This document shows positions 33,910 to 42,310 of a stretch of DNA of 64,000 nucleotides, in pieces (position 1 is the stretch's first letter; each line of letters begins with the position of its first letter). The DNA lies in NCBI RefSeq assembly GCF_003610895.1, contig NZ_MCAS01000032.1, positions 1 through 64,000 on the forward strand, in the 5' to 3' direction. A model generated the notes under the pieces. That model was not told the origin of the DNA and made no database searches. It saw only the letters and a program-made list of their open reading frames with translations. Source of the DNA: Paraburkholderia fungorum (GTDB lineage Bacteria > Pseudomonadota > Gammaproteobacteria > Burkholderiales > Burkholderiaceae). A program made the position numbers and the translations under genes.

Positions 33910-35604
33910 ATGGCCCGCATTGTCCCCGACGACTGGAAGAGCCTCGCCGCCACCGGCGCGGCGGCACGCGAACGCGAAACCCTTGCATTACTGGAGGAAG
34001 CGCTGCCGGACGGCTACACCGTCTATCACGGCGTGCACTGGACCCGCCTGAATCAGAGCTTTTCGGTGTTCGGCGAGGCCGATTTCGTGATCGTCAGCCC
34101 GGCGGGGCGCGTGATGATCGTCGAACAGAAAACCGGTTTTCTGCGCGAAACGCCGAAGGGGCTCGTCAAGGTCTATCTCCAGACGCAGCGCAACGTGGCG
34201 ATCGCGCTCGCGCACACTGTCGAAACGCTGCACCGGCGCTTTACTGCCGCGTTCGGCGCGGGCACGTATTTCATCGAAGAGTTGCTGTATTGCCCGGACC
34301 ACATCGTCAAGGACGCGGCTATTGCCGGCGTCAATCCCGCGCGGATTGTGGACGCGACGCGTAAAGACCGGCTTGCCGCGATCATCCGCGAAGCCTTGCC
34401 GGCCGACGAACCGCGCCTCGCTTGCGCCCCGAAAATCCATCACTTTTTCGCCGACGAACTTGCGCTCACGCCCGACGCCAGTGCGCTGGTCGGCCAGGCC
34501 GGCACGCTCGTGACGCGCCTCGCGGGTGGCCTCGCGAACTGGGCGCGGCGGCTCGAGTTTGCGCCGTTCCGGCTGCGCGTGATCGGCACGGCCGGCTCCG
34601 GCAAAACGCAACTGGCGGTGCAGGTGATGAAAGACGCGGTGGCGCGCGGCCAGCGGCCTTTGTATGTGTGTTTCAACCGGCCGCTGGCGGATCACATCGC
34701 ACGGGTCGCGCCGCCCGAGGCGAAGGTGGCGAACTATCACCAGCTATGCGACTGGGTCGCGCGCGACGCGGGCCGCGAACCGGATTTCCAGTCAGGCGAC
34801 GTGTTCAACCAGCTTGAAACGACTTTCGCCGAAACGCCGATCGACGCGCGCTGGCAATTCGACGTGCTGATCGTCGACGAAGGGCAGGATTTCCAGCAGC
34901 CGTGGGTGGCCGCGCTCGAGCGCCTGTTGCGGCCGGGCGCCGCGTGGTGGTGGCTGGAAGACCCGCTGCAGAATCTGTATATGCGCGAACCGGTTGAGCT
35001 GCCCGGCTGGACCACGCTGAAGGAAACCACCAACTACCGCAGTCCGCGCGACATTCTCGATTACGTGCGCGACGTAGTCGGCGCTTCGGTGCCGGTCGCG
35101 TCGGGTCTCGCGTCGGGTAGTCCGTTTGACGGCTCCGATATTTCGCTCTCCGTCTACGACGAAGCGAATGCCGCCGAAAGCAGCATCGAAGCAACCAAGC
35201 GGGCGATCACGCAGGCCTTGTCGCTTGGTTTTCGCAAACAGGACATTGCGGTGCTCTCGTTTCGCGGCCGCGAAGGCTCGGCGATGACCGCGCAGGATCA
35301 TCTCGGACCGCACCGGTTGCGCAGTTTTACGGGTAAGTACGATCTGTTCGGCAACCCGGCGTACCGCGAAGGGGATGTGCTGTTCGAGTCGATCTATCGC
35401 TTCAAGGGGCAAGCGGCGCCGTGCGTGATTCTCACCGAAGTCGACTTCGAATCGTTCGACGAGCGGATTGCCCGCAAGCTGTTCGTCGGCGCCACGCGTG
35501 CGACGATGAAGCTGATCATCGTCGCTTCGCAGCGGGCCGCGCGGCATCTGCATCTGCGCGAAGGCAGAGAGCTCAGGGAAGGGAAAGAGGTAAAAGAGGT
35601 GTGA
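33910..35604 (+). CDS. NERD nuclease domain fused to UvrD-like superfamily 1 helicase
   Basis: A 564-residue fusion. Residues 20-110 form a NERD (nuclease-related) domain with the PD-(D/E)xK-type residues Asp58 (GEADFVIV) and Glu72-x-Lys74 (VEQK). Residues 220 to the end form an SF1 helicase/ATPase: Walker A GTAGSGKT at 226-233, Walker B VDEGQD at 322-327, and a late VGATRA (motif VI region). Motifs of the 2A/2B subdomains are compressed compared with full UvrD. The last residues are a Lys/Glu-rich low-complexity tail. It stands alone; DNA repair or nucleic-acid defence are both possible. Confidence 0.85.
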   Translation: MARIVPDDWKSLAATGAAARERETLALLEEALPDGYTVYHGVHWTRLNQSFSVFGEADFVIVSPAGRVMIVEQKTGFLRETPKGLVKVYLQTQRNVAIALAHTVETLHRRFTAAFGAGTYFIEELLYCPDHIVKDAAIAGVNPARIVDATRKDRLAAIIREALPADEPRLACAPKIHHFFADELALTPDASALVGQAGTLVTRLAGGLANWARRLEFAPFRLRVIGTAGSGKTQLAVQVMKDAVARGQRPLYVCFNRPLADHIARVAPPEAKVANYHQLCDWVARDAGREPDFQSGDVFNQLETTFAETPIDARWQFDVLIVDEGQDFQQPWVAALERLLRPGAAWWWLEDPLQNLYMREPVELPGWTTLKETTNYRSPRDILDYVRDVVGASVPVASGLASGSPFDGSDISLSVYDEANAAESSIEATKRAITQALSLGFRKQDIAVLSFRGREGSAMTAQDHLGPHRLRSFTGKYDLFGNPAYREGDVLFESIYRFKGQAAPCVILTEVDFESFDERIARKLFVGATRATMKLIIVASQRAARHLHLREGRELREGKEVKEV

Positions 35605-35622
35605 AAGACGCCTCGCGCGCCA

Positions 35623-36570
35623 TCAGGTCCACGCGCGCGCCCCGACCAGCATGCCCGTTTGCGTGAGCGCGTCCCACCAGATCACGCGCAGCAACGGCGC
35701 CTGCTGCGCGATCAGCAGCGCCTGCACCGGGTCGCTCTCGACAAAATGCGTGACGCCGCCGCGCAAGGCGGCAGCGGCCTTGTGAGCGGCAGCGCCGGCG
35801 GGACTTTCGTCGTGCATGCCGGGCGTGCGCATCACCAGTTGCATATGACCGAAGCCATGCCGCGCGAGCCATGTTTCCGTGCGCGCGCGATCCGCTTCCG
35901 GCCGGCCGGTGATGATCGTATGCACGCGTTGCAGATCGATGCCCGGCAGCACGCTGAACGGCAGCAATGCGTCGCGTTCGGCGAGCGCCGCGTCGAGATC
36001 CTCGTCGTAGCGCGTGAGCGGGACGTCGGGCAGCAGAATGCCGTCGAGGTCGATTGCATAGGTGGCGTATTCGTGATCGTCGGCCATGGCGGGCGCAGCG
36101 CCCGCTTGCACGCGCTCCCAGTCTTCGCGATAACGCTCGGTGTAAGCCTGGCGCTCCCACGGAAACTGCGCGAAGTAGCCGCGGGCGTCGATCGCGTAAT
36201 CGGGTTGCGTGCGGCTCAGATCGTCGACCGCGGCGGTCAGCGTCCTGACGTCGAGGCCATGTTGCTGAAGGAAGGCGATGCAATCGGTCAGCGTAAAGCC
36301 GCGTCCCGCGATGTCTTCGCACAGCAGCACTTTCGAACCCGCGGGCGGGATCGGCAGCGTCGAATCCCATGCGACCGTGCGTGACTGGCGGTCGTAACGC
36401 AGAAATGCGACCGGCGTGCCGGCCGCGTGCGAAACCATCAGGGCAAGCGGCGCGCCGCCGCGCAGAATGCCGATCGCGATCGTGAACCGCTCCGCCAGCA
36501 AGGCGGGTTGCAGCGATTCGATCCAATGATCGAGTTGTTCGTACGTCAGGGGCAAAACCGGCTTGTTCAT
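35623..36570 (-). CDS. Phosphoribosyltransferase-HAD hydrolase fusion
   Basis: A 315-residue two-domain protein. Residues 1-125 are a type I phosphoribosyltransferase-like domain with the PRPP loop VLLCEDIAGRGFT at 81-93 and ILRGGAPLA before it. Residues 165-315 are HAD-like, with the DxD nucleophile pair in YAIDLDGILLP (Asp174/Asp176) and motif II Thr in TIITGRPEADR. Such a pair could make and hydrolyse a nucleotide-type phosphate ester. It converges tail-to-tail with the NERD-helicase gene (18-base gap). No pathway partner is visible. The start at 36570 is where homology begins. Confidence 0.83.
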   Translation of the reverse strand: MNKPVLPLTYEQLDHWIESLQPALLAERFTIAIGILRGGAPLALMVSHAAGTPVAFLRYDRQSRTVAWDSTLPIPPAGSKVLLCEDIAGRGFTLTDCIAFLQQHGLDVRTLTAAVDDLSRTQPDYAIDARGYFAQFPWERQAYTERYREDWERVQAGAAPAMADDHEYATYAIDLDGILLPDVPLTRYDEDLDAALAERDALLPFSVLPGIDLQRVHTIITGRPEADRARTETWLARHGFGHMQLVMRTPGMHDESPAGAAAHKAAAALRGGVTHFVESDPVQALLIAQQAPLLRVIWWDALTQTGMLVGARAWT

Positions 36571-36880
36571 GACTCTCAGGGCGTCGCGTTGCGCGCGTAG
36601 GGCGAGTGTCCCGTAGACGGAGAGCAGAGAGCGGCGTGCGGCGCAGCGCGGCGGCAGACTCCCGTTTTTGAGACGAAGAATTTTGGCGATATTATGCATG
36701 CGGATCAAAGATCGCGCGTCGGGGTGACGCGCGTCGCCGGGCGGGGTGTCGCAAGGACCATCGCCGCGGGCGGAAAAAAGTGAAGATGCGGGGTGAAGAC
36801 GCGGCAGAGTTGCCGGCAGGTTGATCCGGTGCTGCGCGTCGCCGCCCGGGAAAATAACAAACGATGGAAAAACCAGGCAA
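36571..36880. other. Divergent intergenic region before the sensory operon
   Basis: The 310-base gap between the PRTase-HAD gene (leftward) and the periplasmic sensor gene (rightward) carries a good rightward promoter at 36668-36695 and otherwise only GC-rich sequence. The leftward frame stays open through much of it but shows no domain. Confidence 0.5.
36668..36695 (+). promoter_or_regulatory. Sigma-70-type promoter for the periplasmic protein/hybrid kinase genes
   Basis: TTGAGA (36668-36673) and TATTAT (36690-36695) are each one mismatch from consensus and are separated by 16 bases. Transcription would begin near 36702 and leave a leader of about 180 bases before the ATG at 36881. Confidence 0.45.
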
Positions 36881-37423
36881 ATGACCAAGGTGAGCGGCAG
36901 CAACGGCGGGTACAGGAGCGCATGGTGGGGGCTGAGTCTGATCCTCGCTTTCGCCGTATGGAGCATGCAGGCACACGCACAGGCACAGGTGGCGTCGTTG
37001 CCGTTGTCGCTCGACGTGACGGGCAAAATCAGCAAGACCAACGACGCCGCGCACAAGTCGTATCACTTCACCGAGGCACAACTGCTGGCGCTGCCGGCCC
37101 ATTCGATCACGACCGCCACCACCTGGACGCCGCGTTCCACCTTCACAGGACCGCTGCTGGCGGATATCCTGAAGATAGTCGGCGCATCCGGCAGCGCCGT
37201 CGAGATCCATACGCTCGACGACTACACGTACACCGTTCCGGTGTCGGACTGCGATCGCTACGGCGTGGTCGTCGCGTACAGCATGAACGGCCGGCGCCTG
37301 AAGATCAGCGACTTCGGGCCGCTGTTTCTTATTTATCCGCGCGACGCATTCCCCGATGAACTCGCGGGCGCGGCGGGCGACTCGAAATTCGTATGGCAGA
37401 TCAAGGCACTCATCGTCAAATAA
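36881..37423 (+). CDS. Periplasmic molybdopterin-fold (sulfite-oxidase-like) domain protein without the Mo-ligand Cys
   Basis: A 180-residue exported protein. A signal peptide or signal anchor covers residues 14-36 (WGLSLILAFAVWSMQAHAQA). The mature part matches the oxidoreductase molybdopterin-binding fold: FTEAQLLALPAHSITTAT, then FTGPLLADILKIVGA, VPVSDCDRYGVVVAYSMNG, and FGPLFLIYPRD. In true sulfite-oxidase-like enzymes a Cys coordinates molybdenum in the strand before the FxG..L motif; here that strand reads TATTWTP with no Cys, so cofactor binding as in the enzymes is unlikely. Its 3' end overlaps the hybrid kinase gene by 31 bases, suggesting it is an input subunit. Confidence 0.78.
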   Translation: MTKVSGSNGGYRSAWWGLSLILAFAVWSMQAHAQAQVASLPLSLDVTGKISKTNDAAHKSYHFTEAQLLALPAHSITTATTWTPRSTFTGPLLADILKIVGASGSAVEIHTLDDYTYTVPVSDCDRYGVVVAYSMNGRRLKISDFGPLFLIYPRDAFPDELAGAAGDSKFVWQIKALIVK

Positions 37424-39270
37424 CGCGCCGCCCCTGGCGTCGTGTCCTCTATGTGCTGATCTGGCTGACCGCGCTCGCGGCGCCGGCAGGCGCAATTGGC
37501 TATCTGTTGTATGCGAACCTGCTCAATCCGCGGGCGACTGAGCCGCTGACCGGACAGTACGACGGTTTCTATTGGGACGCCGCGCAACTGCAGATCGCTT
37601 ACGCCCGTTTCGAGAATCAGTTGCTGCTGTATCAATCGGGCGTCGACGACGACTATCCGCGGCTCATGCTGCGCTATCAGCTGCTGCAATCGAAGCTGCA
37701 TGTGATGGCCGGTTCGACACGCAGGCTGACCACGCAGCTCGCGCTGCTGCAGCGGCAAATGGACGAGATCCACTCGATCGATCATTTGCTGGACGGCATT
37801 CAGCCTGAGGTCGACGCCTTGCCGAAGGACCGCAGCCGCGCCAATCAGATCGTCGTGGAGCTGCGCCAGCATTGGAATGAGGTCAACGATCTCGCGTTGA
37901 GCCGCCGTTTCGCCGACGTGGCCGACCGTGAGGCGATGAACCGCGATTTCATCGACAAACGCCGCATGCTGTTTGCGGGCGGCCTGTTGCTGCTGCTGCT
38001 CTCGGCGGCCGCAACCACGTTGCTGGTGTTCAATGGCCGGCGCCGCACGCGCCTGATGCGTCAGCAGCATGCGGCGCTGGAGGCGGAACATCAGGCGAGC
38101 CGCGCGGCGCGCGAGGCGAGTCTCGCGAAAGATGCCTTTCTCGGCATGATCAGCCACGAACTGCGCACGCCCTTGCATGCGATCGTGTCGTCGATCGAGT
38201 TGCTCGGTTTCAACTATCACTCCGAGGCCGACCGCAAGGTCATCCAGCGGCTCGAAACGGCGGCGCGGCATCTGGAAGCACAGATGAAAGACCTGACCGA
38301 CTACGCACGCCTCGGCGCCGGCAAGCTCGAGCTGCGCCATGAGCATTTCGAGCCGCGTGAACTGCTGGCTTCGATCGTCGACGAACATGCGATGTCCGCC
38401 GCCGCGCGCGGCCTCAAGCTGGAAAGCGAGGTGAGCGGCATGAGTGGCCTCGTCGATTCCGATCCCCACCGCATTCGCCAGATCGTCAACAACCTGGTCA
38501 CCAATGCGATCCGTTACACCGAAACCGGCACGGTACGCGTGCAACTGAGGCAGCGGCCGGCGCTGCTGATCTTCGTCGTCAGCGATACGGGGCCGGGCGT
38601 GCCGCATGCGCAGATTCCGCTGATCTTCCAGGAGTTCACGCAGCTGGATGCGTCGCGCACGCGCCGCTTCGAGGGTGCGGGGATGGGGCTCACGATCGTG
38701 CAGGGGCTGGTCAGGCTGTTCGGCGGCACCGTTGAAGTGGCGAGCACGGTAGGCGAGGGCACCACCTTTACGGTGACGATTCCGGTGACGCCCGTCTCGG
38801 CAAGCACGCCGTCCGGCGTGGCGGCCCATGCCGAACCGGGCGGCGCGCGCCCGTGCGTGCTGATCGTCGACGACAACCGGCTGATTCGCGAGTCGCTCAG
38901 CGAAATGATCGCGCACATGGATTTCGACGCGCACGCGCTCTCCAATGCCGACGATGCACTCGCGTGGCTCGACGCGCATCGCTGCGACGTGGTGCTGCTC
39001 GATCTGCATATGCCGGATCGCGACGGTTATACGTTCCTTGCGGATTTTGCGGCACGCGGGGGGGCCTCGGCGGGGGTTCCGGTGATCGTGGTGAGCGCGT
39101 ACGCGCCGGAAGCGGCGAGTACGAGTCATGCGGAAACTGCGGGTGGTGTGGCAGGTGAAGCGGCAGGGGCGGGTTCGCAGCCGTTCTTCGACGCGTTATT
39201 AAAGCCGGTACATTACGAGGAACTGCGCAGCGCGTTGCAGCGCGCTCTGGTTTCCCGGCATACGGTGTGA
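37393..39270 (+). CDS. Hybrid sensor histidine kinase (two TM, HisKA, HATPase, REC)
   Basis: A 625-residue inner-membrane kinase. TM1 is at about residues 18-41 and TM2 at 193-214, enclosing a 150-residue periplasmic helical sensor. A short coiled coil leads to the H-box SHELRTP with phospho-His255, the N-box (N366), the G1 motif DTGPG (398-402), and the FEGAGMGLT lid. A REC domain follows from about residue 487 with acidic pair IVDDN, phospho-Asp537 and Lys in LLKPVH. It begins inside the upstream gene (31-base overlap), so expression of the two is tightly linked. Confidence 0.93.
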   Translation: MADQGTHRQITRRPWRRVLYVLIWLTALAAPAGAIGYLLYANLLNPRATEPLTGQYDGFYWDAAQLQIAYARFENQLLLYQSGVDDDYPRLMLRYQLLQSKLHVMAGSTRRLTTQLALLQRQMDEIHSIDHLLDGIQPEVDALPKDRSRANQIVVELRQHWNEVNDLALSRRFADVADREAMNRDFIDKRRMLFAGGLLLLLLSAAATTLLVFNGRRRTRLMRQQHAALEAEHQASRAAREASLAKDAFLGMISHELRTPLHAIVSSIELLGFNYHSEADRKVIQRLETAARHLEAQMKDLTDYARLGAGKLELRHEHFEPRELLASIVDEHAMSAAARGLKLESEVSGMSGLVDSDPHRIRQIVNNLVTNAIRYTETGTVRVQLRQRPALLIFVVSDTGPGVPHAQIPLIFQEFTQLDASRTRRFEGAGMGLTIVQGLVRLFGGTVEVASTVGEGTTFTVTIPVTPVSASTPSGVAAHAEPGGARPCVLIVDDNRLIRESLSEMIAHMDFDAHALSNADDALAWLDAHRCDVVLLDLHMPDRDGYTFLADFAARGGASAGVPVIVVSAYAPEAASTSHAETAGGVAGEAAGAGSQPFFDALLKPVHYEELRSALQRALVSRHTV

Positions 39271-39342
39271 CCTGACACCCGGGAAGACGCAGATGGAGGA
39301 GGGCTCAAGCTGAGCTCACACCTTCAACTGCCTGTCGGCACG

Positions 39343-40197
39343 TCAGGGCCGGTTCAGACGTTTCGACAGATCGGCGACCAGGATCGCCATGCGCGCGGGC
39401 TTCTCATAGCACGCGACGTCGTAATTGCGGATCACCTGGCTGATCTCCGATTCGCTGGCCTTACCGGTCAGCAATTCGCCGGTCAGCACGAAAATCGGCG
39501 CATCCGGATTTTCCGACGCCCGTACCGCGCGAATCGCCTCGGCCGAGGTCTGCGAGCCGAATAGCCAGTCGATCACAACGCCGTCGAAGACCTGCGTTTG
39601 CAGTTGCTCGGCGAACGCGGCGAGGCCGTAGATCGCCACCGCCGCGAAACCGCTGCGTTCGAGATAGTCGTGCAGGTTGTCGGCGGAGGCCCGATCGTCG
39701 TCGACCACGGCGATGGTCGGCTTGTCGGTTTCTGCGCGGCGCGGATAGATTTCGATCTTGTGGACTTCGTACGCGCTTTGGTAAAGCGTGCCGTCGTGAC
39801 GCGCCACGCGCCACTGGCCGAGCTTCGAGTAGGCCACGAATTCAGGGCGGCTACCCGGTTCGAGCGCGGCGCCGACCCATGCGGTGCAGGCCAGTTCGAT
39901 CGCACCGATGCTGAACACCGCTTCCTGGGCGATGGCGCCGACCATGCCCGGATCGAGCGACTGTGCGCCGAATAGCTGAGCGGCCGGTTCGCCGAACACT
40001 TCGGCAACCTTCTTGATCTGCGACAGGGTCCACGGGCTATTGCCGCGCAGCTTGCGGTGTCCCTGCGAAAAACTCAGATCGAGGATGCGGCATAGCTCAG
40101 TGGTTTGCTGGCGCTTGCCGATTCCATGCCGGCTCATCAATTCGCGCACGCGCTCGGCAACTGCGATGGCGTCAGGAGAGTGTGTTTCGTTGGTCAT
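39343..40197 (-). CDS. BetR-type HTH plus receiver-domain response regulator
   Basis: A 284-residue regulator with an inverted domain order. The N-terminus (about residues 12-78) is a BetR/XRE-like helix-turn-helix (TELCRILDLSFSQGHRKLRGNSPWTLSQIKKVAEVFG). The middle (80-155) has no recognised domain and contains most of the Cys/Trp residues (ACTAWVGA). The C-terminus (160-284) is a receiver with acidic triplet VVDDDR, phospho-Asp210 in VVIDWLFG and Lys266 in YEKPARM. It converges with the hybrid kinase (72-base gap) and is the probable partner or downstream target of its phosphorelay (inference). Confidence 0.83.
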   Translation of the reverse strand: MTNETHSPDAIAVAERVRELMSRHGIGKRQQTTELCRILDLSFSQGHRKLRGNSPWTLSQIKKVAEVFGEPAAQLFGAQSLDPGMVGAIAQEAVFSIGAIELACTAWVGAALEPGSRPEFVAYSKLGQWRVARHDGTLYQSAYEVHKIEIYPRRAETDKPTIAVVDDDRASADNLHDYLERSGFAAVAIYGLAAFAEQLQTQVFDGVVIDWLFGSQTSAEAIRAVRASENPDAPIFVLTGELLTGKASESEISQVIRNYDVACYEKPARMAILVADLSKRLNRP

Positions 40198-40493
40198 ACT
40201 GCGTGAGAATCTGCCTTCTTGAAAGGTGGCTGTAGGGCGTGCAATACGGCGCCCGCAGCGCGGCCATGCACCTTGAATGCGCGTTGCCGCGGCGACGCAG
40301 GGGACAGCGAATGTACCGTAAAACGTATCGCGGTCTGTTTTGTATGACCGCAGCCGGACCTGTCAGTGCGAAGTACGAACGGACAAACTCGGTAATCTGT
40401 TTATGCTTTTAGCATCGAGCCAGACTATTTTACCGATGAAACTGCACGGTACCTGTAAAGAAATATGACCAGACAGGGTATCCCGCTGCGAGA
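40198..40493. other. Intergenic region between the BetR-REC gene and hipA
   Basis: About 296 bases between the start of the BetR-REC gene and the 3' end of hipA (both leftward). It is more AT-rich near 40330-40480 (several TTTA/AAAT patches), consistent with a promoter for the regulator gene. I see no hairpin with a T tract and no gene. Confidence 0.4.
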
Positions 40494-41834
40494 CTAGGCC
40501 GGCGGCATGGCGTCGAGCCTGGCCGCCGAGGTTTTCAGGCCTTTGAAAATCCGCTCGGCGACCTTGCCCGGAAACCGTTCGGGCAATTCGGCCGAGACCC
40601 GCGCGATCACCTCGGGCGTCTGTTCGATCAGCCGCTGGATCAACGGTTCCGCGTTCGCGCCGTATGAGCACCGCGGCGCCATGGCGTTGAAGTGGCGCCG
40701 CTGTACATCGCGGAAGGCGTCGTGTTTGCTGCGCGACCACATTGCCATGGCGAGTTTGGCCTTGAACCACGACCATTGATTCGGGCCGTTGCCTTCCACC
40801 GGCCAGATGGACATCACGTCGTAAAGCGGCGTCAGACGGTACTGGCCGCCCGCCAGCAGGCGAATGCTGAAATTCTTGGCGTGGCCGTCCGGCGCCGCCA
40901 GCATCCAGAACAGGATCTGGCTTGCCAGCAGCGTCTCGATATCCTGTTGTGCCGACACCGATTGCTGGAGAATCCGCGCGAGGTCCAGCACGCCCGGGCC
41001 GCCTTCGTTTTCATACTTGCGATGCGACGGCACGCCGTACACCTGGCAGAAGTCTTCCTGCGGCAGGCGCAGCAGCCATTGCCCGCTCGAATGCAGTTGC
41101 CGGTCGAAGCGCTCGACGCTCAGCACACGCTGTTTGCCGAAGGTCATGATCTCGGCGTTGGCCACGGGCAGTCCATAGGCTCGCAGGATCCGCAGACATA
41201 GCCATTCGTTTTCGACCGAGGTGCTGAGGTCCGCGAGTCTGTTGCCGACCAGCCCGAGCGGCAGTTTGAAGATATGCGTGGTAGGCGTGGCGCCATGCGG
41301 ACGTTGCCATTTGCCCTCATGCCACAGCAGCGCGGTTTTCTCCTGTGCACCGGCGAGCGAGATGCGGAAATCGTCCGCTTCGTCACGCGTGCCGAGGGTC
41401 GGATTGCTGACGGTGCGCGCCAGCATGGCCTCGATCTCGCTGTCGGAAAGCGGTGTGCCGTCGATACGTTCGACGCCGGCCGGTGCGTCGTCTTCGGCCA
41501 GTAACTGGACGGCGCCCACGCAATCGCGGCCGATGGCTTGCAGCAGGTCGAACGCGTCGAGCGTATCGGTCTGGTAGCGCTGGGCGATACGCTTTCTGAT
41601 CGCCTCGCTATCGGGCAGCAGGTTGTCGAAATAGTTGAGCACCCCCGACCCTTTGTGCGCCACGTTGCTCGGTACGAACGGCAACGAGAGCGAAAGGGGC
41701 CGGCCCGCGGGCGAGGCAAGCCATGCCGGGTCGTAAGCGAACTCCATGGGGCCGCGGGTGGGCAGGCGCCAGACGCCGACGCGCTCGCCGTTGGCCCACA
41801 CCGAAAGTGCCCGTGAATGCGTCTGGCGGCCCAT
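40494..41834 (-). CDS. hipA: HipA family serine/threonine kinase toxin
   Basis: A 446-residue HipA-type kinase, the toxin of a HipBA module; E. coli HipA phosphorylates glutamyl-tRNA synthetase to induce persistence. The HipA N-terminal couple-HipA domain is visible (SLSLPFVPSNVAHKG, FDNLLPDSE). The kinase core has the P-loop-like segment SLAGAQEKTALLW, the catalytic loop APDGHAKNFSI and the metal-binding LYDVMS. The ATG at 41834 begins two bases after the hipB stop; a GTG nine bases earlier overlaps hipB. It is leftward and probably translated coupled to hipB. Confidence 0.93.
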   Translation of the reverse strand: MGRQTHSRALSVWANGERVGVWRLPTRGPMEFAYDPAWLASPAGRPLSLSLPFVPSNVAHKGSGVLNYFDNLLPDSEAIRKRIAQRYQTDTLDAFDLLQAIGRDCVGAVQLLAEDDAPAGVERIDGTPLSDSEIEAMLARTVSNPTLGTRDEADDFRISLAGAQEKTALLWHEGKWQRPHGATPTTHIFKLPLGLVGNRLADLSTSVENEWLCLRILRAYGLPVANAEIMTFGKQRVLSVERFDRQLHSSGQWLLRLPQEDFCQVYGVPSHRKYENEGGPGVLDLARILQQSVSAQQDIETLLASQILFWMLAAPDGHAKNFSIRLLAGGQYRLTPLYDVMSIWPVEGNGPNQWSWFKAKLAMAMWSRSKHDAFRDVQRRHFNAMAPRCSYGANAEPLIQRLIEQTPEVIARVSAELPERFPGKVAERIFKGLKTSAARLDAMPPA

Positions 41835-41836
41835 GC

Positions 41837-42091
41837 TTACCACTCGACCAGCGGCGCCGGCTCAGGCGCCAGCTGGTTCTTGTCGCGCACCTGCAATTGC
41901 AGGCCGTAGGCGCCGCACAGCGCCAGCAATTGTGCGAGAGTGAGGGCGGTGGCATCGGTCTCGAGCGCCGAGATGCGGCTCTGGCTGACGCCGATGCGTG
42001 CGGCGGCATCAGCCTGGGTGAGGCCGGCCTGGCGCCGGCCGGCAGCCAGTAGCTGGGCCATCTGGTCCGGCGTGGCGACGAGGTGGATCAT
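41837..42091 (-). CDS. hipB: HipB-type XRE antitoxin
   Basis: An 84-residue helix-turn-helix antitoxin. The XRE fold is clear: LLAAGRRQAGLTQADAAARIG, VSQSRISALETDATALTLAQLLALCGAYGL. HipB neutralises HipA and, with HipA as co-repressor, represses the operon by binding palindromes upstream. The C-terminus (APEPAPLVEW) ends in Trp; in E. coli HipB the C-terminal Trp is important for stability and toxin contact, a nice parallel. The upstream 130 bases carry repeated TTAT(C/T)CG/CGAATAA elements. Confidence 0.92.
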   Translation of the reverse strand: MIHLVATPDQMAQLLAAGRRQAGLTQADAAARIGVSQSRISALETDATALTLAQLLALCGAYGLQLQVRDKNQLAPEPAPLVEW

Positions 42092-42097
42092 GGCAAA

Positions 42098-42220
42098 TTA
42101 TCCGCAAGACGAATAAATGCATTTTATGCGTCACACAGATATCTGTCAAATATTCGTGTGACACATATTTTGCAAATATCTGTATGGCGAATAAACGACG
42201 AATATCCGTGTAGCGAATAA
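42098..42220. promoter_or_regulatory. hip operator/promoter region with repeated CGAATA elements
   Basis: The AT-rich region upstream of hipB holds the inverted repeat TTATCCG-N5-CGAATAA (42098-42116), a perfect palindrome ACAGATATCTGT (42135-42146), TATTCG at 42151, and further CGAATA copies at 42188, 42199 and 42214. The elements recur at several spacings through about 120 bases. This is the expected multi-site operator of a HipBA module. The AT content contrasts sharply with the surrounding GC-rich genes. Confidence 0.65.
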
Positions 42221-42310
42221 ATCCCGTTTGCCCGCTCATCGGCCTCTATCCTTGCCGGGATGGCCGTGTAGCATGCGGTGAAAACATCTTCTACCGACTC
42301 CGCGCGACAC

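Noticed and set aside
42092..42310. AT-rich patch considered as a recent insertion or attachment site
   Set aside because: The repeats are explained by the hip operator, there is no flanking direct repeat, integrase or tRNA.
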